Shown: positions 35,060 to 44,409, numbered from the stretch's first letter. The stretch: DNA of 57,757 bases from Planctomycetota bacterium (GCA_016872775.1 VGZA01000038.1:1-57757); one strand, 5' to 3'. Translations and numbers: made by a program. The notes: generated from the letters alone by a model not told the origin.

Positions 35060-36564
35060 ATGAAATCGTTCTACGCAACAGGGGTGGTCTGCGTCCTGGG
35101 CATTGCCTGGACACAGTTCGCTCAGGCTCAACAGCCGTATGGATCGGCCGGCTACTCCGGCGCGGGAAACTCCCGGGTCCAGGCAGCCGGCTACCGGGGC
35201 TATCCCGCGACTAACCATGGGCCGATCGCGACCGGTCGCGCGGGGGATCCGCAGTACTTCTCAACGGCACGCAACCAGCAACCAGGTAACCTGGACCCCG
35301 AGTTGCTGGTCGGTCCTAATCAACCGCAGCCGACGCCGACGCTCAACCCCGAGTCAGTGCAGCAGGAAGCCCCTTCGCCCAGCGATGTTGCTCCGCAAAA
35401 ATCGGAGTCGGGCCATGCTCCGCACGGCAATGAGCACTCATCCGGCGCGATGGGGCCGCACGGAATGGGATCGGACTGCTGGTCAGGTTCGTCCGGAGAA
35501 TTCTCCGAGGACGGATGGTTCGGCGACGCATGGGCTGCTTCGTGCGGTCAATGGTACGGTAATGTCGGCGGGCTGGTCATGACTCGCGACCGCTCCAACT
35601 ACCTCTGCTGGTCCTACGACAACAATAGCCCTTACACAAGCGTGCTTTCCACCGACACAGTGCACATGCAATGGGCAGGCAGAATGAAGGCCCGTCTGGG
35701 CCGCTACCTGAACGGCGGGCAAAACGCGATCGAAGGGATCTACTGGGGGCTCTACCCGGCCGATACCTCCGCGGAGTACAACGTCGATCCGTTGCGGCCG
35801 ACCCTGCGTTCCTCGCTTGACTTCAGCACACTGGATATCAACGGCGCCCTGGGAGTTACCGATGCTTCGGACCCGGTTAACAACGCCGAATACCACCGCC
35901 TCCGTTACACCAACAACTTCCAGAACGTGGAACTCAATCTGCTTGGGTTCAACGGCGGCTGGTGGGGCGGCGGCGGGTATGCCCTGGGCAATGGCGGCTT
36001 CGGCAGCGGTTACTCCTGCGGCGTTCCAATGCGATTTTCCTGGATGGGAGGTGTACGTTACTTCCGCTTTGACGAAGCGATGTTCTTTCATGCCGAATCA
36101 GCCGCCGATGCGTTGTGTTACGACCTGCAGGTCGACAGCAATCTGATCGGTTTTCAACTCGGTGGCCGGCTCGACTACTGGATCCGCGAGAACTGGCGGC
36201 TGTACGCCGGCTCGAAACTCGGCTTGTGCGGCAACCACATCCGGCAGAACCAGTCGATCTACAACTCGAACGGTTACGCCTGGGTGAATGACGTGAACAG
36301 CCCGTGGTTCGGCCAGGAGTATTGCGCCCACAACAGCAGAACGCGCACTTCGTTTCTGGGCGAACTGGATGTAGGGACCAGTTATCAATTCTCGCGCCGA
36401 TGGAGCGCCTATGCCGGCTACCGGGCCATCGCGGCCACAGGAGTCCGCTCAGCACGAACCAGATTCCGGCGAACTTCGGGGATCTGGGAGATGCTCACAC
36501 CATCGATACCAACGGCAGCCTGATCCTGCATGGCGCGTATGCGGGGCTCAGCTTTAATTCGTAG
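35060..36564 (+). CDS. BBP7-like outer-membrane beta-barrel protein, 3' end frameshifted
   Basis: ATG 35060 with AAAGGAG upstream; signal peptide [18 protein letters not shown], then a Pro/Gln/Gly-rich linker with a His-rich HAPHGNEH patch. From about 165 it alternates aromatic-rich strands typical of planctomycete barrels: [66 protein letters not shown] and [18 protein letters not shown]. The primary frame stops at 36523 with an unlike tail, but another frame continues [14 protein letters not shown] through [13 protein letters not shown] to TAG 36564. A one-base loss near 36441-36446 explains this. The last barrel strand is therefore off frame unless it is a sequencing error. Confidence 0.8.
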
Positions 36565-36593
36565 CACTTTCGAGCACGCAGACTTTCTCCCAG

Positions 36594-36623
36594 CCCTCGG
36601 CCAACATTGGCCGAGGGTTTTTT
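36594..36623 (+). terminator. Strong Rho-independent terminator after the barrel gene
   Basis: A perfect 10-bp stem CCCTCGGCCA/TGGCCGAGGG with an ACAT loop, directly followed by six Ts. It lies 30 nt after the conserved (frameshifted) TAG at 36564 and not right after the 36523 stop, which supports the longer frame being the original gene end. Confidence 0.93.
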
Positions 36624-36745
36624 GTTGGCGCTCGGGGCATCCCCGCCGGCTGCCGATGAGGGCAAATGCGCGTCCGGAACAAATTCCCGATTGCCTGCCG
36701 GTTGAACAGCATCTATCTTGCGCCCATCGAAAAAGGGCTATGGCA

Positions 36746-37528
36746 ATGTCGAATCGAGTGCGCGTCACGATCTGGAACGAATTCGTCCACGAGCGGCTGG
36801 TGCCGCAGGTCGCGGCGATTTATCCCCAAGGGATCCATGCCACCATCGCGGCGGCGCTGCGGGAAGCATTGGGAGACACGGTGGAATTGCGCACGGCGAC
36901 GTTGGACCAGCCCGAACATGGGTTGGACCCTGCGACACTCGACGCCACCGACGTACTGCTCTGGTGGGGACACGCTGCGCACGATCGCGTGGATGACAGC
37001 GTTGTGGAACGCGTACAACGGCGTGTCTGGGAAGGGATGGGACTGATCGCGCTGCACTCGGCGCATAACTCCAAGATCTTCCGCCGGCTGATGGGGACCA
37101 GTTGCATGTTGCGCTGGCGTGAGGCGGGCGAGCGGGAGCGGTTATGGGTCGTCGATCCGAGCCATCCCATCGCCGAGGGACTGACGAGCGAGTTTTTTGA
37201 GCTGCGGCACACGGAGATGTACGGCGAGTTTTTTGACATTCCCCCGCCCGACGAGATCATCTTCATCAGCTGGTTCGAAGGGGGCGAAGTCTTCCGCAGC
37301 GGCTGTACCTTCCGCCGCGGCAAAGGCAAGATTTTCTATTTCCGACCGGGGCACGAGACATTTCCGATCTATCACGACCCGAACGTGCAACGTGTGCTCG
37401 CCAACGGCGTAGGATGGGCCGCGCCGAGCGGCGCGGCCTACTTCGGCAAGGGACGCAACATTGCGGAACCGCTGAGCCCGATCGAATCGTCGCATGTCGT
37501 CGATCCGTCCCTGCACAAGCCGAAATAG
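36746..37528 (+). CDS. ThuA-like (trehalose-utilisation) family protein
   Basis: 260 aa from ATG 36746 (AAAAGGG 8 nt upstream; ATG 36740 is alternative). The fold is class-I glutamine-amidotransferase-like, as in ThuA (PF06283): [101 protein letters not shown] and [11 protein letters not shown]. ThuA-type proteins act in disaccharide or keto-sugar metabolism, with enzymatic detail uncertain. There is no signal peptide. It is isolated from the barrel gene by a strong terminator and so has its own promoter in about 120 nt. Confidence 0.9.
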   Translation: MSNRVRVTIWNEFVHERLVPQVAAIYPQGIHATIAAALREALGDTVELRTATLDQPEHGLDPATLDATDVLLWWGHAAHDRVDDSVVERVQRRVWEGMGLIALHSAHNSKIFRRLMGTSCMLRWREAGERERLWVVDPSHPIAEGLTSEFFELRHTEMYGEFFDIPPPDEIIFISWFEGGEVFRSGCTFRRGKGKIFYFRPGHETFPIYHDPNVQRVLANGVGWAAPSGAAYFGKGRNIAEPLSPIESSHVVDPSLHKPK

Positions 37529-37535
37529 CGACAGC

Positions 37536-39173
37536 TCAGTCCCAGGGACTCCCGGCCGCTCTCGGTTGCAGTTCCGGGTGCAGTTCGATCTCGTCTTTCA
37601 ATACGCGATCCGGCACCGCCATTTTCTCGTAGCCGACTTCCGGCGCGGCCAGAATGAAATTCACCAGAAACAGCACCGCGCCGGACATGGAAACCAGCAC
37701 AACCGCCAGATCGCCGCTCAGTTTCCCGTCGATCGCGTCGTAAACCGTGAATATCCAGCTGGGAGCGAGAATCGTCGAGTAACTGTACCGGTCCGCGCCG
37801 ACCCAAAGCATGTACGGGACGATGTTGCCGACGACATGCAGCGCGCAATAGACGACAAACGCCAACGGCAGCGACACGTAGATGAACTGCCGGAACAAAG
37901 CCAGAATCAGTCGACCGATTCCCAGATAGGCGGCCAGATAGGCCCAGACCATGACGCAAGTGATCACCAGATGGTCGGCGCCGCCGCTTGGAAACGGCGG
38001 TAGCCCGAATTCCCGCATCCCCAGTACACTTGAAACCCCCAGCATCGCGAACACGAAGACCACGGCAACTCCCATATTGGCCATCGCGAACGAATAGCCG
38101 GTCCCCGACCCTGGATTGAACCAGGAAAAGAACGCCCGGCCCAAAAGACTCTGCGGCAACTGCCGCAGCACGCGCGGTGAAAGTTGCGGCGACTCCGCGG
38201 TCATGAACGCCCCGGCCACGCTCCAGTACAGTCCGAGCGTGACTACGCCCGCGCAGAGCACGTCCCAGTCCGCCGTCGCCAGCCAATAGTAGATGAACCA
38301 ACCTAGCCCAATCACGTTCTGCACCGCCATCACGCATCGCAAAGCCGTCGCCCGATTATCGCTGGCGAAACTCAACTGCCCCGCCGCCGCGAACACAAAC
38401 AAGGCGATGAACGAAAATCCGACCGTTACCGTGTTCAACACCGAAGTCCAGAACACCTCGTACTCCAGCACCCCCCCCCCGAAAAATCCACTTCCACTAA
38501 TGAAGAGGTTTAACGCCGTCAGCAGCCAGATCAAGGTCGCGAAGCCAAGTCCGAGAATCAGCAGCACCGACAAGGCCGATTGCCAGTGCCGAGCCCGCGT
38601 GATCGTGGCGAACATCAAACCGAACGAGGAAAAGATGAGCGAGATCGTGCTGGTAATCACCAACAGGAAACTGATCAGGTAGATGTCGACGCCCTGCAGC
38701 AGCGAGGTAAAGGCGATGCACGGCGCCAACGCGGAAAGATAAACCGCCATCTGCACCACCGCGCTGCCCAGCTTGCCGAAAACGATCTGCCGCGCGGACA
38801 GTGTGGTGATCGAAATCAGTTCGAACGTTCCGTCCTCGCGCTCCGCCGCCAGCGATCGGAACGCCGAGAACGGTACGATCACAAACATCGCCACCACCAG
38901 AATCATGAAATAGCCGAAGAGCATCGAACGGCCGTCGGGTCCCAGCGTGAGTTGAAATTCGCTGAGCGATACCCCCAGGAACGACCAACCCCAGGCCAAG
39001 GTCATCAGCAGTATGAACGTGGAGGCGAACTGATTGCTTTTCAAAGCCTGGCGGGCTTCCTTCACCAACAATGGGTTGAGGTACTCGCTGGCCCGCTCCA
39101 GCCATTCCTCGCTCCGCTCCCAGATTCCGGAACCCGCTTTGCCGTCACCGATTGTGCTCGCGTCGCCCGCCAT
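37536..39173 (-). CDS. ABC-2 type exporter permease
   Basis: 545 aa with about 12 membrane helices: FILLMTLAWGWSFLGV, LFGYFMILVVAMFVIVPF, FLLVITSTISLIFSSFGLMF, LSVLLILGLGFATLIWLL, FSFIALFVFAAAGQL and later MGVAVVFVFAMLGVSSVLG and YVSLPLAFVVYCALHVVG among others. The sequence SLAAEREDGTFELISITTL followed by QIVFGKLGSA is the classical ABC-2 permease motif. It is the last gene of a minus-strand operon (42892 to 37536), 83 nt after the ATPase. Substrate unknown; this architecture often exports polysaccharide, lipids or drives surface functions. Confidence 0.9.
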   Translation of the reverse strand: MAGDASTIGDGKAGSGIWERSEEWLERASEYLNPLLVKEARQALKSNQFASTFILLMTLAWGWSFLGVSLSEFQLTLGPDGRSMLFGYFMILVVAMFVIVPFSAFRSLAAEREDGTFELISITTLSARQIVFGKLGSAVVQMAVYLSALAPCIAFTSLLQGVDIYLISFLLVITSTISLIFSSFGLMFATITRARHWQSALSVLLILGLGFATLIWLLTALNLFISGSGFFGGGVLEYEVFWTSVLNTVTVGFSFIALFVFAAAGQLSFASDNRATALRCVMAVQNVIGLGWFIYYWLATADWDVLCAGVVTLGLYWSVAGAFMTAESPQLSPRVLRQLPQSLLGRAFFSWFNPGSGTGYSFAMANMGVAVVFVFAMLGVSSVLGMREFGLPPFPSGGADHLVITCVMVWAYLAAYLGIGRLILALFRQFIYVSLPLAFVVYCALHVVGNIVPYMLWVGADRYSYSTILAPSWIFTVYDAIDGKLSGDLAVVLVSMSGAVLFLVNFILAAPEVGYEKMAVPDRVLKDEIELHPELQPRAAGSPWD

Positions 39174-39256
39174 CGTCGCCTCAATTCAGGTACATCGGAA
39201 AATTCATTCTTGCCGGTCGATGCCCACGCCTCGGGGACGTTTCCCGCGGCGACCGC

Positions 39257-40204
39257 TCATTGCACTTCCCCTTGCGTGACGCTGAGGAAGACCTCTTCCA
39301 GCGACGTTACGTGCCCCGCGAATTCCGAAATGCGGATGCCGTCCAGGATCATCTGCCGCAAAATGCCCGCCTCGTCCTCGGCGGAAAGCCGGTGCGAAAA
39401 CCGCACGACTTCGCCGTCGCATTTCAGGTCGAAAACCGACTCCTCCCGTTCTTTGCCGGCGAGCCAGTTCATCAGCGATTCGAGCGGATCGAGCGACCGG
39501 ACCTTGACTTCGCGATGCGACGATCGCTGCCGCATGATATGCTGGACCGTGCCGATGGCGATCAATCGACCTAACTCGATGATCGCGACCTGGTCGCACA
39601 TTTCCGCCAGTTCCGTGAGGATATGCGAGCTGATCAGGATTGTCTTGCCCCGCGCGGAAAGCGCTCGGATCATCTCCCGCAACTCGATGCGGGCCCGCGG
39701 ATCGAGGCCCGCCGCCGGTTCGTCCATGATCAGTACGCTGGGATCGTGCAGCATCGAGCGGCCCAGGCAGAGCCGCTGTTTCATGCCCTTCGACAACCCG
39801 CGAATCGGCTTGTCGCGCAGTCCATCCAATCGCGTGAACGCCATCACGTCGCGAATCGCCCGGCTCCGTTCCGGACCGACCAGCCCGTAGGCCCGCGCGA
39901 AAAAGTCGAGATACTCCCAGCAGTTGACGTCGGAATAGGTGCCAAAATAGTCGGGCATGAATCCCAACCGGCGTCGCACGCGATCGGGATCGTTGATCAC
40001 GGAGAATCCATCGACGAAGGCGTCACCATAGGTCGGTACGTCGAGCGTCGCAAGAATCCGCATGCTGGTGGTCTTGCCCGCTCCGTTGGGGCCGACATAA
40101 CCAAGGACGGTGCCACGCGGGACCTCAAAGGAAATATCGTTCACCGCGCGGGTGCGCCCGAAATTCCGGTGCAAACGGCGGAGTTCGATCATCGACTGAC
40201 TCAT
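39257..40204 (-). CDS. ABC transporter ATP-binding protein
   Basis: 315 aa from ATG 40204 (ATG 40192 is alternative). Complete nucleotide-binding domain: Walker A GYVGPNGAGKTTSMRIL (about 37-53), Q-loop region GFMPDYFGTYSDV, signature GLSKGMKQRLCLGRSML, Walker B VLIMDEPAAGLDP, and the H-loop ISSHILTELAEMC. The C-terminal 90 residues form the regulatory-type extension seen with ABC-2 exporters. It powers the permease at 37536. Between it and the upstream gene is a 139-nt spacer carrying tandem hairpin repeats that could tune expression. Confidence 0.95.
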   Translation of the reverse strand: MSQSMIELRRLHRNFGRTRAVNDISFEVPRGTVLGYVGPNGAGKTTSMRILATLDVPTYGDAFVDGFSVINDPDRVRRRLGFMPDYFGTYSDVNCWEYLDFFARAYGLVGPERSRAIRDVMAFTRLDGLRDKPIRGLSKGMKQRLCLGRSMLHDPSVLIMDEPAAGLDPRARIELREMIRALSARGKTILISSHILTELAEMCDQVAIIELGRLIAIGTVQHIMRQRSSHREVKVRSLDPLESLMNWLAGKEREESVFDLKCDGEVVRFSHRLSAEDEAGILRQMILDGIRISEFAGHVTSLEEVFLSVTQGEVQ

Positions 40205-40250
40205 CGCGTCATCCATCCCGTCACAGATTCAATGCAAACCGTAGGTCGGG

Positions 40251-40342
40251 CCTCGTAGGTCGGGTCTCCAGACCCGACTTCCGTGGATTGGGTCTCCAGA
40301 CCCGACTTTCGTTTCGTAGGCCGCGTCTCCAGACCCGACCCG
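40251..40342. repeat. Tandem hairpin repeats between operon genes
   Basis: Three and a half units reading GTAGGTCGGGTCTCCAGACCC with small variations, about 30 nt apart. The best unit forms GTCGGGTCT-CC-AGACCCGAC (40259-40278), a 9-bp stem with a tiny loop; later units keep the GGGTCTCCAGACCC core. No coding frame is disturbed. It is a candidate for a processing, attenuation or mobile palindromic repeat. Confidence 0.85.
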
Positions 40343-40343
40343 T

Positions 40344-42599
40344 TTAGTAAATTCCTAGCACGACATGAAACCCGTCCAGTTCCTCCACCGTCGCATATCC
40401 TGCCTCGACAAACGGCGAGCGTTCCACGATGGCGACATAAGAACGAGGCCTCATCGTGCGGATTCCGCCATTGGCCAGCGCCTGGAGTCTTCGTTCGAGC
40501 AACGACGAGTTGGTCCGGGGCTGAGCGGCGACCGACGAGTCGACGTCGTATCCGAACCAGCGATTCCACGACCGGCTTGGATCGACACGCATCTCGACCA
40601 CCGGCTGCCGGGACGAGATCAGCGTCTCCATTTGCTTCTGCAGATCGTCCTGGTTGGCCGCGGTCATTACGAGATCGTTGGCGCTGCCGCTCGTCCCCCA
40701 GAATTGTCCGCCGGAAGCGCGGATCACGAGCGCAATGATCCGAGTATTCAGCCGGTTTACAATCACCGGCGGATTCGCTGGGGAATTGGATTCCTGGATT
40801 TCCAGCTTCGCATCGGAGCCGCCCGAACGAACGGTCAACAATTGAGTCGTCGTTCGCGACGGGAGATAACCGGCGATCAAACGCTGCTGGTCGGTCCATT
40901 CGACTTTGCGTGTCGGGCTGCTGTTCTGATATCGGTTTGGGGGCTCGAAGATTAACGGGTACACGGCGGTCTGTCGGGAAAACGTCAATCCGCCGGTCGG
41001 CGGAAGGCCGGCGAAATACGAATGACGCGCCCAGGCGACCGCGGTGGATTGAGTCTGATCAAGGTATGTCAGGCTTCGGCACCGCCACTTGATTCCGAGG
41101 CCATCAGAGAGCACCACGTAACCCAGCAGGCTCAATGTGACCATCAGGGCCGCGGCGGGAACGGTAAACAGCAACAGATAGAGCTTGCCTCGCGCGCGTA
41201 GAAACAGATAATTGACCGGACCGACGATGATCATGAACAGAGAAATCAGAACAAGAAATGCGATTACTGGCGGCCGCCCGACACCACGAACCAGCCAATT
41301 CCAGAAATCGTCATTGCGCCGGTTGAGCGACAATCCGTGGCGTTCGAACCACTGTTGGTCCGTGCCTATCGCATTCAACATCCAGCCGACCTGCCAGGGG
41401 GATTGAAGCGACTCGGAGCGCTCCACGCCAAATACGCGACCGGCGCCGTACGAGCGCCAATGGAAATCGGCCTTTTCGGGCGGCGACTCACTGGCCACGG
41501 TCGCCTCCGACTTCGCGGAGTTACCGGATACCGCACTGACGGAGGAAGTCGCCCTCGGCATGTAGGGATTCGCGGCATACTGGGTTTGCACCGTCGCGCT
41601 GATCCTGTTTTTGTCGTCGCGCCCATCGCGATCCGGTTCTTGCCAAAGCGAATCGCCATCGAAAGCGCGCAGCATGCGATCGAACGCGTCCCGCCTCGTC
41701 GGCTCGGCCTGAAGGTCATGGACGATTAAGCTGGTGCCGGACCGGATCCATTGAGTGAGCGCCCGCCACTTGTCGGGATACCGGCGGAAAAGCGTTTGCG
41801 CATCGTCAAAATCGATGACGACGACGTCAAAGCAACTGAAACCAAGCATTTCGTCGGGCAACTCCGCCAGCGGTAACATCTGCAGACGGGGATCGTTCTG
41901 GATCAGCAGCAGCGTTGCCAGATCGGTTGTCGGGGTTGATTTCAGTGCTGCCTGGGACGCGACCGGAACTTGGGATGCATTGGTCGTGTTATATGGGTCC
42001 GCGATTTGCGAGCGGATTGTCCGCACGTCCATCAGATTCACCGGCGCGTCGGCGGGACTCGCGGAAAGCTTGACGAGCGAGTCGCGTTGTGATCGGGCCG
42101 GGGTGTCATCGTCGATGAATAACACCGCCGGACTGGCCTCCGTCCAGATGTTGCGCATCATCGCCATGCCGCTGCCCAGGTACTCCAGGTCGGTCAGGCG
42201 ATAACCGTCCTCGAAGAACTCGAATTTCAATTGGGGTGATTCGCCGCGCTGCGGGACCAGAACGGTCTTTTCGGCCGACGTCGCGCCCGCGGGCAGTTCG
42301 ATGTAATCCCGAACCACAACGTTATAGTGGGTGGGGCCCCAGTTCTCGCCGAGCGACAGGACCATTTGCACGCGGCGAGCTGCTGCGAACGGCGCCGGCG
42401 TCGGACGGATCGTAAACCGAACCGGACGGTAGCCGTTCGCCTCGACCCAACGCGAGTCGACATCGATCAACAGATTGTTGCGGTTGACCTTCGTCGGAAC
42501 CGGCAGGCTGATCGTCAGGCCGCTCTCCGCTCGTGCAGCGGGACCGACCAGCGGAACGAGCAGCAATAGAAACAGCAGCAGGGTTCCGACCGTTCTCAT
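40344..42599 (-). CDS. Large membrane-anchored protein of the ABC operon, unknown function
   Basis: 751 aa from ATG 42599, which overlaps the stop of the small upstream gene (ATGA). A signal peptide (TLLLFLLLLVPLVGPAARA) is followed by a beta-rich extracytoplasmic region of about 440 residues containing a GATase/ThuA-like core (FDVVVIDFDDAQTLFRRY, WIRSGTSLIVHDLQ). Two transmembrane helices at about 455-515 (VIAFLVLISLFMIIVGPVNYL and FTVPAAALMVTLSLLGYVVL) and a C-terminal domain of about 230 aa follow. It resembles partner proteins of planctomycete ABC-2 export systems. The role is unknown; it may couple an outer-face sensor to the exporter. Confidence 0.75.
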   Translation of the reverse strand: MRTVGTLLLFLLLLVPLVGPAARAESGLTISLPVPTKVNRNNLLIDVDSRWVEANGYRPVRFTIRPTPAPFAAARRVQMVLSLGENWGPTHYNVVVRDYIELPAGATSAEKTVLVPQRGESPQLKFEFFEDGYRLTDLEYLGSGMAMMRNIWTEASPAVLFIDDDTPARSQRDSLVKLSASPADAPVNLMDVRTIRSQIADPYNTTNASQVPVASQAALKSTPTTDLATLLLIQNDPRLQMLPLAELPDEMLGFSCFDVVVIDFDDAQTLFRRYPDKWRALTQWIRSGTSLIVHDLQAEPTRRDAFDRMLRAFDGDSLWQEPDRDGRDDKNRISATVQTQYAANPYMPRATSSVSAVSGNSAKSEATVASESPPEKADFHWRSYGAGRVFGVERSESLQSPWQVGWMLNAIGTDQQWFERHGLSLNRRNDDFWNWLVRGVGRPPVIAFLVLISLFMIIVGPVNYLFLRARGKLYLLLFTVPAAALMVTLSLLGYVVLSDGLGIKWRCRSLTYLDQTQSTAVAWARHSYFAGLPPTGGLTFSRQTAVYPLIFEPPNRYQNSSPTRKVEWTDQQRLIAGYLPSRTTTQLLTVRSGGSDAKLEIQESNSPANPPVIVNRLNTRIIALVIRASGGQFWGTSGSANDLVMTAANQDDLQKQMETLISSRQPVVEMRVDPSRSWNRWFGYDVDSSVAAQPRTNSSLLERRLQALANGGIRTMRPRSYVAIVERSPFVEAGYATVEELDGFHVVLGIY

Positions 42600-42892
42600 T
42601 CCGGGGCCTCCTGAGGTGGAACGATCTGAGGCGGCGGCGTTTCCGCCGCGAAAGGAGATCCCGCCGCCGGCAACCCCGACGATGTCAACCTGCGATGAAC
42701 TCGGGCGATCAAATACGATGAACTGAACATGACCACGAAAAATAACGCCAGGATCGCGACCGTGGAAATCGCCAGGCAGGTGGCGATCGCCCAAGACTTG
42801 CCCCGTACCGCGTCGGCCATGACCAGGAAGAAGAACCCGAAGCCGATCATCGAGAGCAGAATGCCGCGAATGGTAATCTTGGGAATCAGCAT
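42596..42892 (-). CDS. Small two-helix membrane protein, first gene of ABC operon
   Basis: 98 aa. Two membrane helices (ILLSMIGFGFFFLVMADAV at about 10-30 and AIATCLAISTVAILALFFVVMF at about 35-56) precede a cytoplasmic or periplasmic Pro/Ala-rich tail (AETPPPQIVPPQEAPE). The stop overlaps the next ATG in ATGA, so it is translationally coupled to the large membrane protein. No family recognised. It is divergent from the YceH-family gene across 171 nt. Confidence 0.7.
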   Translation of the reverse strand: MLIPKITIRGILLSMIGFGFFFLVMADAVRGKSWAIATCLAISTVAILALFFVVMFSSSYLIARVHRRLTSSGLPAAGSPFAAETPPPQIVPPQEAPE

Positions 42893-43063
42893 GTTACAGA
42901 TTCTTACATAGAACTATGGTCAGGAAAACCCGGCGGCGATTACCGCAGATCGCGCCGCATCCGGCCAGTCATCCCGTCAGTGGCGCTGCCCGATTCCCTC
43001 CGACAGCCTCCGGCGGCTAAACTGCAGTGACGGCGTTAGTTCGTTCCCGCGAGGACAATATTT

Positions 43064-43873
43064 ATGAGTACCAATTCCGCCAACCTCTCCGATGCCGGGA
43101 CGGCTCCCCGCTGGCAGCCGATCGGTTCCCATCTGCGGCGCGTCGCTGGCGTACTGGTCGAAAAAGCCAAGACTGTGCCCGATTCCTATCCGATGACCTT
43201 GAACGCCATCATCACCGGATGCAACCAGAAAAACAACCGCGATCCCCATATGGAACTCAACGAAGAGCAAGTCCAGCAGGCGATCGAAGACCTGCGGCAA
43301 CTGGGGGCGGTAATCGAGGTCCAGTCGTCAGGCAGGGTGCCGAAATACAAGCATCTGCTCTACCAATGGCTGGGGGTCGACGAAGTGGAAATGGCGGTCA
43401 TGACGGAGCTGCTGCTGCGCGGCGCACAGACGATTGGCGAGTTGCGCGGGAGAGCATCGCGGATGAATGCGATCGCCGACCTGCAGGTACTGCAGCCCAT
43501 CCTGACGTCCCTGACCAGGAAAAACCTGGTCGTCGAGATCACCAGCGCCGGCCGGGGTCAGGTCGTGTCACACAACCTGTTCAAGGAACGGGAGATGGCG
43601 GAAATCCGGGCACGATTCGCCGGCATGGCCGCGCTCCACCCCACTCCCATCGACGACGATGGAGATTCGACGCCGACGTACTCCGGCGCCCACGCCAAGC
43701 CAATGTCCGGCCCCCATGCGGGACACGGCTCCACGCCCGCAGCGCCCGTGGTGCCGGGAGTGACTCGCGATATGTTCTCCGAGTTGCAAGTCGACGTCAG
43801 CGAACTCCGCGCCGAAGTCAGCCGACTCCGCGAGGAACTACGACAACTCAAAACCCAAGTCGGACTCGATTAG
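43064..43873 (+). CDS. YceH-like DUF480 protein with extra coiled-coil tail
   Basis: 269 aa. Tandem winged-helix DUF480 (PF04337) at about 20-195: RRVAGVLVEKAKTVPDSYPM, LNAIITGCNQKNNRDP, AIEDLRQLGAVIEVQSSG, VEMAVMTELLLRGAQTIGELRGRA and LTSLTRKNLVVEI. E. coli YceH has about 215 aa; here a linker with HAKPMSGPHAGHG and a C-terminal coiled coil (DVSELRAEVSRLREELRQLK) add about 55 residues. It is probably a DNA-binding protein of unknown target. Transcribed away from the ABC operon; the repeat and MITE cluster begins immediately downstream. Confidence 0.92.
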   Translation: MSTNSANLSDAGTAPRWQPIGSHLRRVAGVLVEKAKTVPDSYPMTLNAIITGCNQKNNRDPHMELNEEQVQQAIEDLRQLGAVIEVQSSGRVPKYKHLLYQWLGVDEVEMAVMTELLLRGAQTIGELRGRASRMNAIADLQVLQPILTSLTRKNLVVEITSAGRGQVVSHNLFKEREMAEIRARFAGMAALHPTPIDDDGDSTPTYSGAHAKPMSGPHAGHGSTPAAPVVPGVTRDMFSELQVDVSELRAEVSRLREELRQLKTQVGLD

Positions 43874-43875
43874 CT

Positions 43876-44081
43876 ACCTCGTACTCGTACTCGTACTCGA
43901 TACGATTCTGCAGGTCGTCACCGGTCCGCTCGATCGGCCCGGTCGCCGGCAGGTTTGCGCTCCACGGCGCACAAACGTCGAATGTCTCGTGATCGACAAC
44001 CAACTCGCTCAACATGCCCCTTTCGAGTACGAGTACCGGCTGGCGCCTGAGTACGAGTACGAGTACGGAGAGTACGAGGCC
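43876..44081 (-). repeat. GAGTAC-bracketed dispersed repeat, copy B (inverted)
   Basis: Reverse-complement counterpart of 4063-4276. On the minus strand it opens GGCCTCGTACTCTCCGTACT, has the shared ACGAGACATTCGACGTTTGTG core, and ends in GAGTACGAGTACGAGTACGAG. It lies 3 nt after the DUF480 stop and 15 nt from a MITE-like palindrome. Its core frame starts with TTG instead of the ATG of copy A. Confidence 0.85.
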
Positions 44082-44095
44082 AAAACGAACAATCT

Positions 44096-44409
44096 GAATG
44101 CCCCCGGCTTGTCCGGGGGTTCGTTACGTTCCTTGCTACAAAGCGTCGCGCGCGAATCATCGGTCGAGCAAAAAGCGCTGCTTCCGAAGCCGGATTGCCG
44201 AGACCGAAAGCGATTCGGGGCAGCTCGCGCGCGCCGCGTCGCGGCGCGTCGCCCACGCTCCGGGCTTCGCACAATTCGAGCTGCACTGTTTTCGTCTCGG
44301 TCTCGGCAAGCATCCTTCTGAATTGTCCCGCAGCGCTCGACCGAAGATCCTTGCGAGACGCTATGTAGCAAGGAACGTAACAGACCCCCGGACAAGCCGG
44401 GGGCATTTG
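44096..44409. mobile_element. MITE-like element: about 310-bp imperfect palindrome with 54-bp terminal inverted repeats
   Basis: The left end AATGCCCCCGGCTTGTCCGG... and right end reading AAATGCCCCCGGCTTGTCCG on the other strand match over about 54 nt with 5-6 changes. Inner arms also pair in blocks (TCGGTCGAGC, TTGCCGAGACCGA), and the centre is a GC-rich CGCGCCGCG-TCG-CGGCGCG hairpin. No transposase gene is inside, so it is non-autonomous. No clear target-site duplication is seen beyond TG on both sides. Each arm also carries a small hairpin CCCCCGG-CTTGT-CCGGGGG. Confidence 0.85.

Noticed and set aside
43027-43992. A 321-codon plus-strand frame overlapping the DUF480 gene
   Set aside because: It is Arg/Pro-rich shadow sequence with no motifs, and it ends within repeat copy B.
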